A DNA stretch of 13,520 bases, from the NCBI GenBank assembly GCA_044375105.1, contig JBILNK010000116.1, forward strand, positions 1 through 13,520, read 5' to 3'. The stretch's first letter is position 1; each line of letters begins with the position of its first letter. Made by a program: the position numbers and the translations under genes. Under the pieces are notes generated by a model that saw only the letters and a list, made by a program, of their open reading frames with translations, made no database searches and was not told the DNA's origin. This DNA is from JBIKLM01 sp044375105 (GTDB lineage: Bacteria; Planctomycetota; UBA1135; GCA-002686595). Below are positions 1-6,286 of this stretch, in pieces.

Positions 1-995
1 GCCGCGATCAGGTCCGCGGCTTGCCAGGCTTCGAAGCCCTGGCCGACGATCTTTTCGATCGCCGCCCCCGCGGCGTGCATCGAGACGCCGCCGTACTTGA
101 ACAGGCTGCCGGGCGCGTCGGGCAGCGCCCCCAGCCCGATGGCGGCGCCGCAGGCCTGCAGCGTCGACGACTCGTCGCCCACGCAAGTGGCCTGGGCCGG
201 CAGGCCGGAGGTGTGCGCGAAGGCCTGGCGGAAGGTGATCGTCGCCTTGGGGCCCCCAAAGGTCGGCAGCCATTCGGACAGGCGCGCATCGAGGCTGACT
301 TGGCCTTTGTCGACGAGCCGCATCAGCGCCAGGCCCGAGATCCACTTGGTCGCCGAAGCGTAGGGCACGCGGCTGGTCAGACCGATGTCGCCGAAGGCCA
401 CGCTGTGCTGCACCCGGCCGTTCTGGACGAAGCACAGGGCCAGCCCGTCGTTGAAGGGCCAGGCGTCGGAAAAGGCCTTCAGGGCCGCGTCGAGCGCGGT
501 CGTGTCGTAGGTCGGCGCCGCGGAGCGCACGCGCCGGGCCAGGCTGTTCGAGATGGCGCCGATGCCGCCGGGCGCAGCCGGGTCGAGCAGCACGGCTGCG
601 GCGTACAGCTCGAGTCCTTCGAGGGCCGGGTTGTCGGGCACCGCCAGCCGCGCCGTGGCCCGGCCCGCCCCATCCAGGACGCCGCTGAAGCCCGACAGCC
701 CGGGGCCGCCCCCCAGCGTGGCCAGGAGCAGCTCATCCAGGTCCAAACCGATCAGCCCCGCGGGTGTCGAAATCCCCTGCCAGGTGCCCAAGGACAGGGC
801 CAGCGCGTAGGGCGAGCCCGAGCGTCCAGGGGCCGAGAGCTCCAGCACGGCGTTCTGCCCGCGGCGCCAGGGTCCCTCCGAGAACAGCCCGAGCTCCTGG
901 GCGGGCGCGGCCAGGGCTGGGCCCCCGGCCATGCCCGCTGCCAGCAGCAGGCCCAGGGGGATCGTCGGGGGGAGCAAGCGGGGAAGGCTCGACAT
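1..995 (-). CDS. Secreted serine hydrolase, beta-lactamase/class C family (partial, 3' end outside window)
   Basis: The reading frame is open from an ATG at 995 to the window edge (331 codons seen). Residues 1-30 form a signal peptide with a hydrophobic core and an Ala-rich cleavage region (PALAA). Residues about 32-158 are an extra N-terminal domain, probably beta-rich, that is not part of the catalytic fold. The hydrolase domain starts near 165 and carries the nucleophile motif SATK (Ser214, Lys217), a following helix, and HTSGL at 261-265, typical of the beta-lactamase/esterase/D-Ala-D-Ala peptidase superfamily. The usual Y-x-N second motif appears as Tyr301-Gly-Gly. The third motif (KTG/HxG) would lie beyond the edge. 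Cys271 and Cys282 could form a disulfide. It probably acts outside the cytoplasm as an esterase or peptidase; the substrate is unknown, and a resistance role should not be assumed. No Shine-Dalgarno sequence precedes the start. It is divergent from the FAH gene. Confidence 0.88.
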   Translation of the reverse strand, partial: MSSLPRLLPPTIPLGLLLAAGMAGGPALAAPAQELGLFSEGPWRRGQNAVLELSAPGRSGSPYALALSLGTWQGISTPAGLIGLDLDELLLATLGGGPGLSGFSGVLDGAGRATARLAVPDNPALEGLELYAAAVLLDPAAPGGIGAISNSLARRVRSAAPTYDTTALDAALKAFSDAWPFNDGLALCFVQNGRVQHSVAFGDIGLTSRVPYASATKWISGLALMRLVDKGQVSLDARLSEWLPTFGGPKATITFRQAFAHTSGLPAQATCVGDESSTLQACGAAIGLGALPDAPGSLFKYGGVSMHAAGAAIEKIVGQGFEAWQAADLIA

Positions 996-1336
996 CGGCG
1001 TGGGGAGGATCGCGGCCTGGATCGGTCTGGGCGACTCGCCAGCAACCGGCGAGCCGCGGCCAGGTCGCGCACCAGCCCTACCACGGAGCTGCTTTTCCTG
1101 CTGCGGATGCCGCTCGCCCCACACTCCCCCGAGTCCCCGGCTCGTCGGACTCCTCGGCGCAGAAACGCAGTCCCGAGCGCGATCTCGATCCCGGAGCCCC
1201 GAAGGGCTCCCCGCACCCGCACGAGCGCGTGGGTCCGCCCCTGCGCCCCCGCGCTCGTGCACCCCCGCGCGCCGGCCTGGCTCCGTCTGGCTTGCCCCCC
1301 TGGCTTGCCCCCCCCCGTTCTGGTCTGCTCTCCGGC
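996..1336. other. 341-bp divergent intergenic region
   Basis: This region separates the starts of the serine hydrolase (-) and the FAH gene (+), so promoters for both are expected here. I could not recognise convincing -35/-10 boxes. The FAH reading frame stays open upstream through this region, but the translation is low-complexity Arg/Pro/Ala-rich sequence that does not resemble the family, so I treat it as non-coding. The right end is C-rich and holds a perfect 13-bp tandem duplication running into a 9-C run. No RNA gene or further coding region is visible. Confidence 0.6.
1288..1316. repeat. 13-bp tandem duplication followed by a C9 tract
   Basis: The unit TGGCTTGCCCCCC occurs twice in direct succession (1288-1300 and 1301-1313), and the second copy runs on into a nine-C homopolymer (1308-1316). 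It lies 20 bp upstream of the ATG of the FAH gene. Such tracts are prone to slippage. Whether length change matters for expression is not shown. Confidence 0.9.
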
Positions 1337-2191
1337 ATGAAGCTGATCCGTTTCGGCCCGCGCGGCCACGAGCGCCCCGGCGTCCTCTTGCCCGGCGGCC
1401 AGCGCATCGATTGCAGCGCCTTCGGCGAGGATTGGAACGAGGCCTTCTTCGGCACGGGCGGCCTGGCGCGCCTCGCGGTCTGGCTCGAAACCGAGGCGCG
1501 CCACCTGCCCCGGGTGGCCCCCGAGCAGCGTCTGGGGCCCTGCATCGCGCGCCCCTCCAAGATCGTCTGCATCGGCCTCAACTATCTGGACCACGCCCGC
1601 GAGACCAAATCCGAGCTGCCCAAGGAGCCGGTGCTGTTCTTCAAGTCCACCACGGCCCTGGCCGGACCCAACGACGATCTGGTCCGTCCCCGGGGCAGCA
1701 CCAAGCTCGACTGGGAAGTCGAGCTGGCCGTGGTGATCGGCCGCGAGGCCCGCTACGTCGAACCGGCCCAAGCCCTAGAGCACGTGGCCGGCTACTGCCT
1801 GCACAACGACTATTCCGAGCGCGCCTTCCAGAAGGAGCGCAGCGGCCAATGGGTCAAGGGCAAGAGCTGCGACGGCTTCGCGCCCCTGGGCCCCTTCCTG
1901 GCCACCCGCGACGAACTGCCCGATCCCCAGTCCCTGCGCCTGTGGCTCTCGGTCAACGGCCAGACGATGCAGAACGGCACCACCGCCCAGATGCACGTCG
2001 GCGTCGCCGGCCTGGTCAGCTACATCAGCCAGTTCATGACCCTGCTGCCCGGCGACGTGATCTCCACCGGCACCCCCGCCGGCGTGGGCCTCGGCTTCGA
2101 TCCCCCCCGCTACCTCCAAGACGGCGACCGCATCGAACTCGGCATCGACGGCCTCGGCACCCAACACCAAACCATCCTCCCCGCCCGCTGA
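1337..2191 (+). CDS. Fumarylacetoacetate hydrolase (FAH) family protein
   Basis: This 284-residue protein belongs to the FAH superfamily, whose members are Mg2+-dependent enzymes that cleave or decarboxylate 2-oxo acids (acylpyruvases, oxaloacetate decarboxylase, 2-oxohept-3-ene-1,7-dioate hydratase/isomerase, ureidoglycolate lyase-like). A short N-terminal domain (1-70) precedes the FAH core. Visible motifs are GLNYLDHARE (80-89), containing the His86/Glu89 pair that corresponds to the FAHD1 catalytic dyad; DWEVEL (125-130), giving metal ligands Glu127 and Glu129; HNDYSER (156-162), giving the third ligand Asp158; WVKGKSCDGFAPLGP (172-186); and GTPAGVG (245-251). All expected active-site residues are present and the length is typical. 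The ATG at 1337 is chosen because the family N-terminus begins there, although the frame is open further upstream. No Shine-Dalgarno sequence is evident. It is cytoplasmic. The exact substrate cannot be told from sequence, and no catabolic neighbours help. Confidence 0.95.
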   Translation: MKLIRFGPRGHERPGVLLPGGQRIDCSAFGEDWNEAFFGTGGLARLAVWLETEARHLPRVAPEQRLGPCIARPSKIVCIGLNYLDHARETKSELPKEPVLFFKSTTALAGPNDDLVRPRGSTKLDWEVELAVVIGREARYVEPAQALEHVAGYCLHNDYSERAFQKERSGQWVKGKSCDGFAPLGPFLATRDELPDPQSLRLWLSVNGQTMQNGTTAQMHVGVAGLVSYISQFMTLLPGDVISTGTPAGVGLGFDPPRYLQDGDRIELGIDGLGTQHQTILPAR

Positions 2192-2296
2192 ATCGCTGAA
2201 AAGAACGATTGATTCGGATTGCACCCGGGACACCCATCCACCCCCAGGTGCCGTTGGCCCCTGCCCTCCGGCGGCCACAGGGCCTCGCAGCCCGGC

Positions 2297-4033
2297 CTAC
2301 GGGAGCTCGAGGACGGTCAACTCTCCAGGCAACACGTCCAGAACGACCCGTGCGCCTGCCAGCCCCTGCTCATTCGAACCACCGTTCCAGAGCCACTGGC
2401 CGACCGGGACCAGGTCGACACGACAGGGACGCCCTCGGCAGACAAGAACTTCTTGCACAGCAGCCCGTCGCTGAGCATCCGGGTGGACTTCACCCTGTTC
2501 AGGAGAATCAAGCAACCTATAGAGGTTGAGCACATGATGATCCAGCCCGAGGCGCCGGCTGGCTGAAGCCGGTCGGATCTCGATGGCGCCCCATTCGCCC
2601 AGCTCCAGGTCGACTCGAGCCTGGATGCCCGGCAGGACCGAAACCAGAGGGCAGCCGTCTGACGGCAGGGCCAGCCCACCGGATGATCGGAAGTGAACCA
2701 CGTAAACGCCGGGATCGACGCAGGGCAATCGAGCGACTGGATAGTCGCTGGCGCGCAAGACAGTCCTCAACTGCATTCCTTCCCCATCGCGCGGATACAA
2801 GGTCAGCACCCCGATCTCGACCTCAGGCTTGACCTGTAGAGGACGAGCGAACCCCTCTCGGAACACGACCTCGAGCGCTCCTTGAACCAGGGGAATAGGC
2901 TGCAACTCCACAGGGACCGGGGCCAGAGGCTCATCCGGAAGGATTCGCTTGGGCTCTGCCGTCACGTTGATTGGCAGGTAACCGGGAACGTTCACCCCCA
3001 AGGACTGCGGTCCTGGGGGGCGGGCCGGATCGTAGTGAATCCACAAGATCGAGAGGTCGCCTTCCATCGACCTGGCCCGTGCGTACGCGCCGCCGAGCCA
3101 ACGCAGCGGCGGGGCGAATCCACTCACGAGCAAGGTTCCTGGCACCTGTTGCGCGCCCAGGACGGATTGTCCCAGGCGATAGCACGTGGAGGCCTCAAAG
3201 TAGTCGACATCGGGAGGGATGAGTTCAACACCGAGGACAGGGTACAAAACCACCTCTACGGGCCCCGATTCGCTTCCGATATCGACCCCCTTCGGACCAG
3301 AGGTCCCAGACAAACTGTAGCCCCACAGGGTATAGTCGGCGTTCGTGAGCAGACCGGGGACCTGAAAGCTGCCATCCGGTTCTGTTTCAACCCGTCCGCC
3401 GATCCATGGCGGTAGGGCGAGCAATTCCTGCAGCCCAGCAGGCACACCCCCAGATCGAGAAGCGAAGTAGAACACGTGTCCTTGCCCCGGGGCAGCTGAA
3501 TCGCTTGCCGGAACCAGTCTGCCCACGACCGATCGCCCTGCAATCAGCTCGACCCTTAAGACATGGTCACCTGTAGGTGCATCGAGGCGCAGTTCATCGA
3601 TCGACTCCACGAAGGCCTGCCCGACAAACCCAGAGCAAGCGGCGCCGACCTCGAAAGGCAACGGGGCTAGCTGTGTCCTGAAGGTGGGCGGGCCACCGAC
3701 GTTTTCGCTTGCGAGCACGGCCCGCCAGTCGGACTCCATGGAGCGAATCCGAACCGACGAACTGGATAAGTCGACCTGGCCTGCAGCGCCGACCAGTTCG
3801 ATCCGCAGGCCGGGGGCTCGCGAGAGTTCATCTTCGCCGGTGATGGCCGGTTCCTGCGGGACCCGATGTCGCTCGACAGCTGCCGCGACTGAAACAGATA
3901 CGGCTCGATCTTCCCGCCCTTCTTGCTCGGGCACGGACGCCTTCTGATTCCCTAGCTCGGCTCTGTGGCCTCCAGCGATCCAGACGATGCCCAGAAGTGT
4001 GAGGCACACCAGGGCCAAGAGCTTGTTCCGCAT
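2297..4033 (-). CDS. Membrane-anchored or secreted protein with carboxypeptidase-regulatory-like repeats, function unknown
   Basis: This 578-residue protein begins with a short basic N-terminus and a hydrophobic segment (residues 4-22) that serves as a signal peptide or anchor. A low-complexity charged linker (30-70) follows. The rest has alternating hydrophobic residues and frequent Gly/Pro, suggesting a chain of beta-sandwich modules. One is recognisable near 160-265, where the pattern G-R-V-x-T-E-P-D-G-S-F-x-V-P-G-L (213-228) matches the carboxypeptidase-regulatory-like/transthyretin-like signature. No catalytic motif is seen. It sits 16 bp downstream of the Cys-rich gene in the same orientation, probably in one transcript. 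GC is around 60% in the lines sampled, below the flanking genes. It is convergent with the FAH gene, 105 bp apart. A structural or adhesive extracellular role is plausible but is inference only. Confidence 0.82.
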   Translation of the reverse strand: MRNKLLALVCLTLLGIVWIAGGHRAELGNQKASVPEQEGREDRAVSVSVAAAVERHRVPQEPAITGEDELSRAPGLRIELVGAAGQVDLSSSSVRIRSMESDWRAVLASENVGGPPTFRTQLAPLPFEVGAACSGFVGQAFVESIDELRLDAPTGDHVLRVELIAGRSVVGRLVPASDSAAPGQGHVFYFASRSGGVPAGLQELLALPPWIGGRVETEPDGSFQVPGLLTNADYTLWGYSLSGTSGPKGVDIGSESGPVEVVLYPVLGVELIPPDVDYFEASTCYRLGQSVLGAQQVPGTLLVSGFAPPLRWLGGAYARARSMEGDLSILWIHYDPARPPGPQSLGVNVPGYLPINVTAEPKRILPDEPLAPVPVELQPIPLVQGALEVVFREGFARPLQVKPEVEIGVLTLYPRDGEGMQLRTVLRASDYPVARLPCVDPGVYVVHFRSSGGLALPSDGCPLVSVLPGIQARVDLELGEWGAIEIRPASASRRLGLDHHVLNLYRLLDSPEQGEVHPDAQRRAAVQEVLVCRGRPCRVDLVPVGQWLWNGGSNEQGLAGARVVLDVLPGELTVLELP

Positions 4034-4049
4034 TTTCGGGATAGCAGAT

Positions 4050-4529
4050 TCAAACTCCTTGGCTGCACTTGTAATCCGCTAGCTCGTACCAACCGATGCC
4101 TGGCTCATTGATGAGGTAGATCACAAGGACGCAATTGCCTTGCGAACAGTCCTCGATGGCTGGCCTACAAACCCCTGCACTGCCCATTGTGCGATTGCCG
4201 GTATCGTCCTCATTGATAACCGCATGGCAACAAGCCGAAGCCTGCGTGCCCAAGCCGCATCTACAGTATTCCTGATTTCCACCACCAACTACCACCGTTC
4301 TATATAGATTGCATGAACCGGTTTCACAGGAATCACCGCCTGAGCACAGGAGGCATGGAGGATTCGTGAGCAGGGGGCAGTCACTGGCAGCATAAGATAC
4401 ACCTTTCCCCTTGCATGTGTCCGAAGAAACGGTGAGGACACCGGGATGCCCAACGCCAACAGCATTGGCTGCCATAAATCCAGAAACAACAAAAACTATC
4501 TTTGATATTCCCATTAGATGTTTACGCAT
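4050..4529 (-). CDS. Small cysteine-rich secreted protein, function unknown
   Basis: I do not recognise this family. From the chosen ATG (4529) it is 159 residues long: a basic start (MRKHLMGISK), a hydrophobic core and a likely cleavage site near ANA, then a mature chain of about 130 residues with 14 cysteines, including paired or near-paired ones (CLLC, CETGSC, CRC, CC, CSQGNC). The even number and the export signal suggest several disulfides outside the cytoplasm; metal binding is a less likely alternative. An upstream in-frame ATG at 4589 would add 20 polar residues before the signal peptide, which is why 4529 is preferred; 4514 is also possible. GC is about 53% over 4081-4500 by hand count, far below the rest of the window, suggesting recent acquisition or different selection. 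It is the first gene of a probable two-gene unit with the downstream membrane-anchored protein. Confidence 0.78.
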   Translation of the reverse strand: MRKHLMGISKIVFVVSGFMAANAVGVGHPGVLTVSSDTCKGKGVSYAASDCPLLTNPPCLLCSGGDSCETGSCNLYRTVVVGGGNQEYCRCGLGTQASACCHAVINEDDTGNRTMGSAGVCRPAIEDCSQGNCVLVIYLINEPGIGWYELADYKCSQGV

Positions 4530-4668
4530 TGGACTTTCTAGTTTCCAAGCTTTAGACTCGTGGCGGATCATTCGAGGTGAAGGTTGCATTGCTTCTGGAG
4601 TGGGCTTTTGGGCCGCGTGTCTGAGGCAGGGAAGGGAATGACGGTGACGCTCGAGGGGCGTACCTGGC

Positions 4669-4716
4669 CTGGTAGTACCAGCTACCTGTCCGCTCGACGA
4701 CAGGCGGCGCCTGTCG
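4669..4716 (-). promoter_or_regulatory. Cluster of overlapping inverted repeats upstream of the Cys-rich gene
   Basis: A 13-bp perfect inverted repeat with a single central base (CTGGTA-G-TACCAG) spans 4669-4681. Beside it the hexamer CCTGTC/GACAGG occurs three times in alternating orientation: CCTGTC at 4685-4690, GACAGG at 4699-4704, CCTGTC at 4710-4715. The right pair forms a perfect 8-bp stem with a 3-nt loop (4698-4716); the left pair forms an alternative 6-bp stem (4685-4704). The two share the central arm, so they are mutually exclusive in RNA. The cluster lies 140-190 bp upstream of the Cys-rich start. It could be operator sites or a switchable leader. Function is inferred from structure only. 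Confidence 0.4.
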
Positions 4717-4787
4717 GAGCCATGCTGGCGTTGAAAGACTGACTTCTGGTGCAGTGGACCTCCTTGCGGGTCTTCCCCTTGAACTCT

Positions 4788-4860
4788 CCCCCCCCCATGA
4801 ATCTGTCAAGGAGCGGAATTCGTTTTCTCGGACTTGGTCCGAATATCTTTGCCCCCCCCC
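4788..4860. repeat. Two C9 homopolymer tracts
   Basis: Nine consecutive C residues occur at 4788-4796 and again at 4852-4860, separated by an AT-richer 55-bp stretch containing a perfect hairpin (4828-4842, arms TCGGAC/GTCCGA). Both lie between the wecE stop and the Cys-rich gene. Runs this long tend to vary in length. No regulatory effect is demonstrated. Confidence 0.85.
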
Positions 4861-4880
4861 AGCCCCGACTTCGGCGAAGG

Positions 4881-5003
4881 GGCTGCGGAGGGGGCGGGCG
4901 GCGGTGGCTCCAGAGCGACGGGGCGGCCTTGGGGGGCGGTGGCGCGGGGACCGGGCGAAGCCGGGGGTGGCGGTGGCGGCGGAGAGCCCGGGGTCCGGCG
5001 GGG
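4881..5003 (-). terminator. Candidate Rho-dependent termination region after wecE
   Basis: Hand counting this 123-nt stretch gives 75 G and 30 C on the + strand, so a transcript reading leftward from wecE would be strongly C-rich and G-poor immediately after the stop codon. That is the composition of Rho-utilisation regions. An imperfect hairpin lies just beyond (4861-4884), but no U-tract is present, so an intrinsic terminator is not supported. This call rests on composition only. Confidence 0.22.
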
Positions 5004-6140
5004 TCAGGAGAGGATCGCTAGGGCGGCGGAGGCGATGCGGTGGGCTTCGGCGCGGGTCAGGTCGGCGAAGAGCGGCAGGCGCACGATGCAGTTGGCGGCG
5101 TGCAGGGTCTTGGGCAGGGAGTGGGGGTCGCTGCGCAGGGCCTCGATGGCGAAGGGCGAGGCGTGCAGGGGCTGGAAGTGGAAGGTGGCGGAGATGCCCT
5201 GGGATTTGAGGCCGGAGAGCAGGCGCTCTTGCAGGGCGGGGGAGGCGCACACGACGTAGTAGATGTGCGCGTTGTGGACCGCGCCCGGGGGCACGTAGGG
5301 GCGGCGCAGCAGGCCGCGGGCTTCGAGCGGCGCCAGGGCTTGGTGGTAGAGCTCCCAGTTGTCGCGGCGGCGCTGGGTCAGCTCGTCCAGGCGCTCGAGC
5401 TGGACCTCGAGCACGGCGGCCAGCAGGTCCGAGAGCACGTAGGAGCCGCCCGAGGAGACCCAGGTGTACTTGTCGACCTCGCCGCGCAGGAAGGCTTTGC
5501 GGTTGGTGCCTTTTTCGTGGGCGATCTCGACGCGCCGCGCCAGGGTTTCGTCCTTGAGCAGCAGCGCGCCGCCTTCGCCGCCGGAGGTCACGTTCTTGGT
5601 CTCGTGGAAGGACAGGCAGCCGGCGTCGCCCAGGGTGCCGAGCCAGCGGCCGTCCAGGGTCGAGCCGATCGCTTGGGCGGCGTCCTCGAACAGGAACACG
5701 CCGGCCTGGCGGCACAGGGCGCCGAGCGCGGCCATGTCGGCCGGGATGCCGGCGTAGTGCACCGGCATGACCATGCGGGTCTTCGGCCCGATGCGCTTGG
5801 CCACGTCGGCGGGATCGAGGTTCAGGTGGCGCTCGTCGATCTCGGCGAAAACCGGGCGCGCGCCGCGCTGCACCACGGTGTTGGCCATCGAAACGAAGGC
5901 GAAGGACGGCAGGATCACCTCGTCGCCCGGGCCGATGCACAGAGCCGTCAGCAGCACCTCCATGGCCTGGGTGGCGTTGGGCGTCAGCACCACGAAGGGC
6001 GCGCCGCTGAGCTCGGCCAGGCGCTGCTCGACGCGCGTGCCGATCGGGCCGTTGCCGACGGTTTGGCCCGCGCGCAGGGCCGCCGCCGCGGCGCGGATCT
6101 CGGCGGCTCCGAAGGACGGACGGGTGAAAGGGATCTTCAA
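5004..6140 (-). CDS. wecE: dTDP-4-amino-4,6-dideoxygalactose transaminase (WecE/RffA type, DegT/DnrJ/EryC1/StrS family)
   Basis: This 378-residue PLP enzyme of the DegT/DnrJ/EryC1/StrS family transfers an amino group from glutamate to a dTDP-4-keto-6-deoxyhexose. It closely follows the E. coli RffA/WecE pattern throughout: GDEVILPSFAFVSMAN (72-87), PVHYAG (126-131), EDAAQ (152-156, with the cofactor Asp153), SFHETKN.T.GGEGG (177-191, with Lys182 as the Schiff-base lysine), EKGTNR..F.RG.VDKYTW (209-227) and GSSY-like GGSY..SD (231-238). The N-terminus (KIPFTRPSF) matches the family at a TTG codon (6138-6140); an in-frame stop about 36 nt upstream limits alternatives, and no Shine-Dalgarno sequence is present. 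The product sugar would feed a surface glycan or a glycosylated metabolite. No rml or other wec genes are in the window. The degenerate kinase gene lies 146 bp upstream in the same orientation. Confidence 0.92.
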   Translation of the reverse strand: MKIPFTRPSFGAAEIRAAAAALRAGQTVGNGPIGTRVEQRLAELSGAPFVVLTPNATQAMEVLLTALCIGPGDEVILPSFAFVSMANTVVQRGARPVFAEIDERHLNLDPADVAKRIGPKTRMVMPVHYAGIPADMAALGALCRQAGVFLFEDAAQAIGSTLDGRWLGTLGDAGCLSFHETKNVTSGGEGGALLLKDETLARRVEIAHEKGTNRKAFLRGEVDKYTWVSSGGSYVLSDLLAAVLEVQLERLDELTQRRRDNWELYHQALAPLEARGLLRRPYVPPGAVHNAHIYYVVCASPALQERLLSGLKSQGISATFHFQPLHASPFAIEALRSDPHSLPKTLHAANCIVRLPLFADLTRAEAHRIASAALAILS

Positions 6141-6286
6141 AGGTCGCCGACGCAGGGCGGCGAGAGGCTAGCAGCGCGGGCGGGCCGCGGGGCCGCGGCG
6201 GTCTGCGCAGGGCGGGCCATCCGCGGGCCGAACCGCCGTGGAACCGGACAGATCGGCTGGGGCTTGGGACCCGCGGGGGATGGCGC

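Larger units (their letters stand above)
4530..5003. other. 474-bp intergenic region between wecE and the Cys-rich gene
   Basis: No credible gene lies here. From right to left along the - strand it holds a C-rich, G-poor (in the transcript) stretch right after the wecE stop (4881-5003), an imperfect hairpin (4861-4884), a C9 run (4852-4860), a perfect 6-bp hairpin with a 3-nt loop (4828-4842), a second C9 run (4788-4796), a cluster of inverted repeats (4669-4716), and the 5' region of the Cys-rich gene. A TTGACA hexamer occurs on the - strand at 4809-4804, but no good -10 box follows at the normal spacing. Promoter(s) for the Cys-rich unit should lie in the left two thirds. Confidence 0.6.

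Noticed and set aside
764..1336. Upstream in-frame extension of the FAH protein
   Set aside because: The extension overlaps the serine hydrolase gene, is low-complexity, and the family N-terminus fits the ATG at 1337.
2256..2284. Imperfect hairpin (GGCCCCTG/CAGGGCC) between the convergent FAH and beta-repeat genes as a terminator
   Set aside because: One bulge, a long loop and no T-tract on either strand; such GC pairings are common by chance here.
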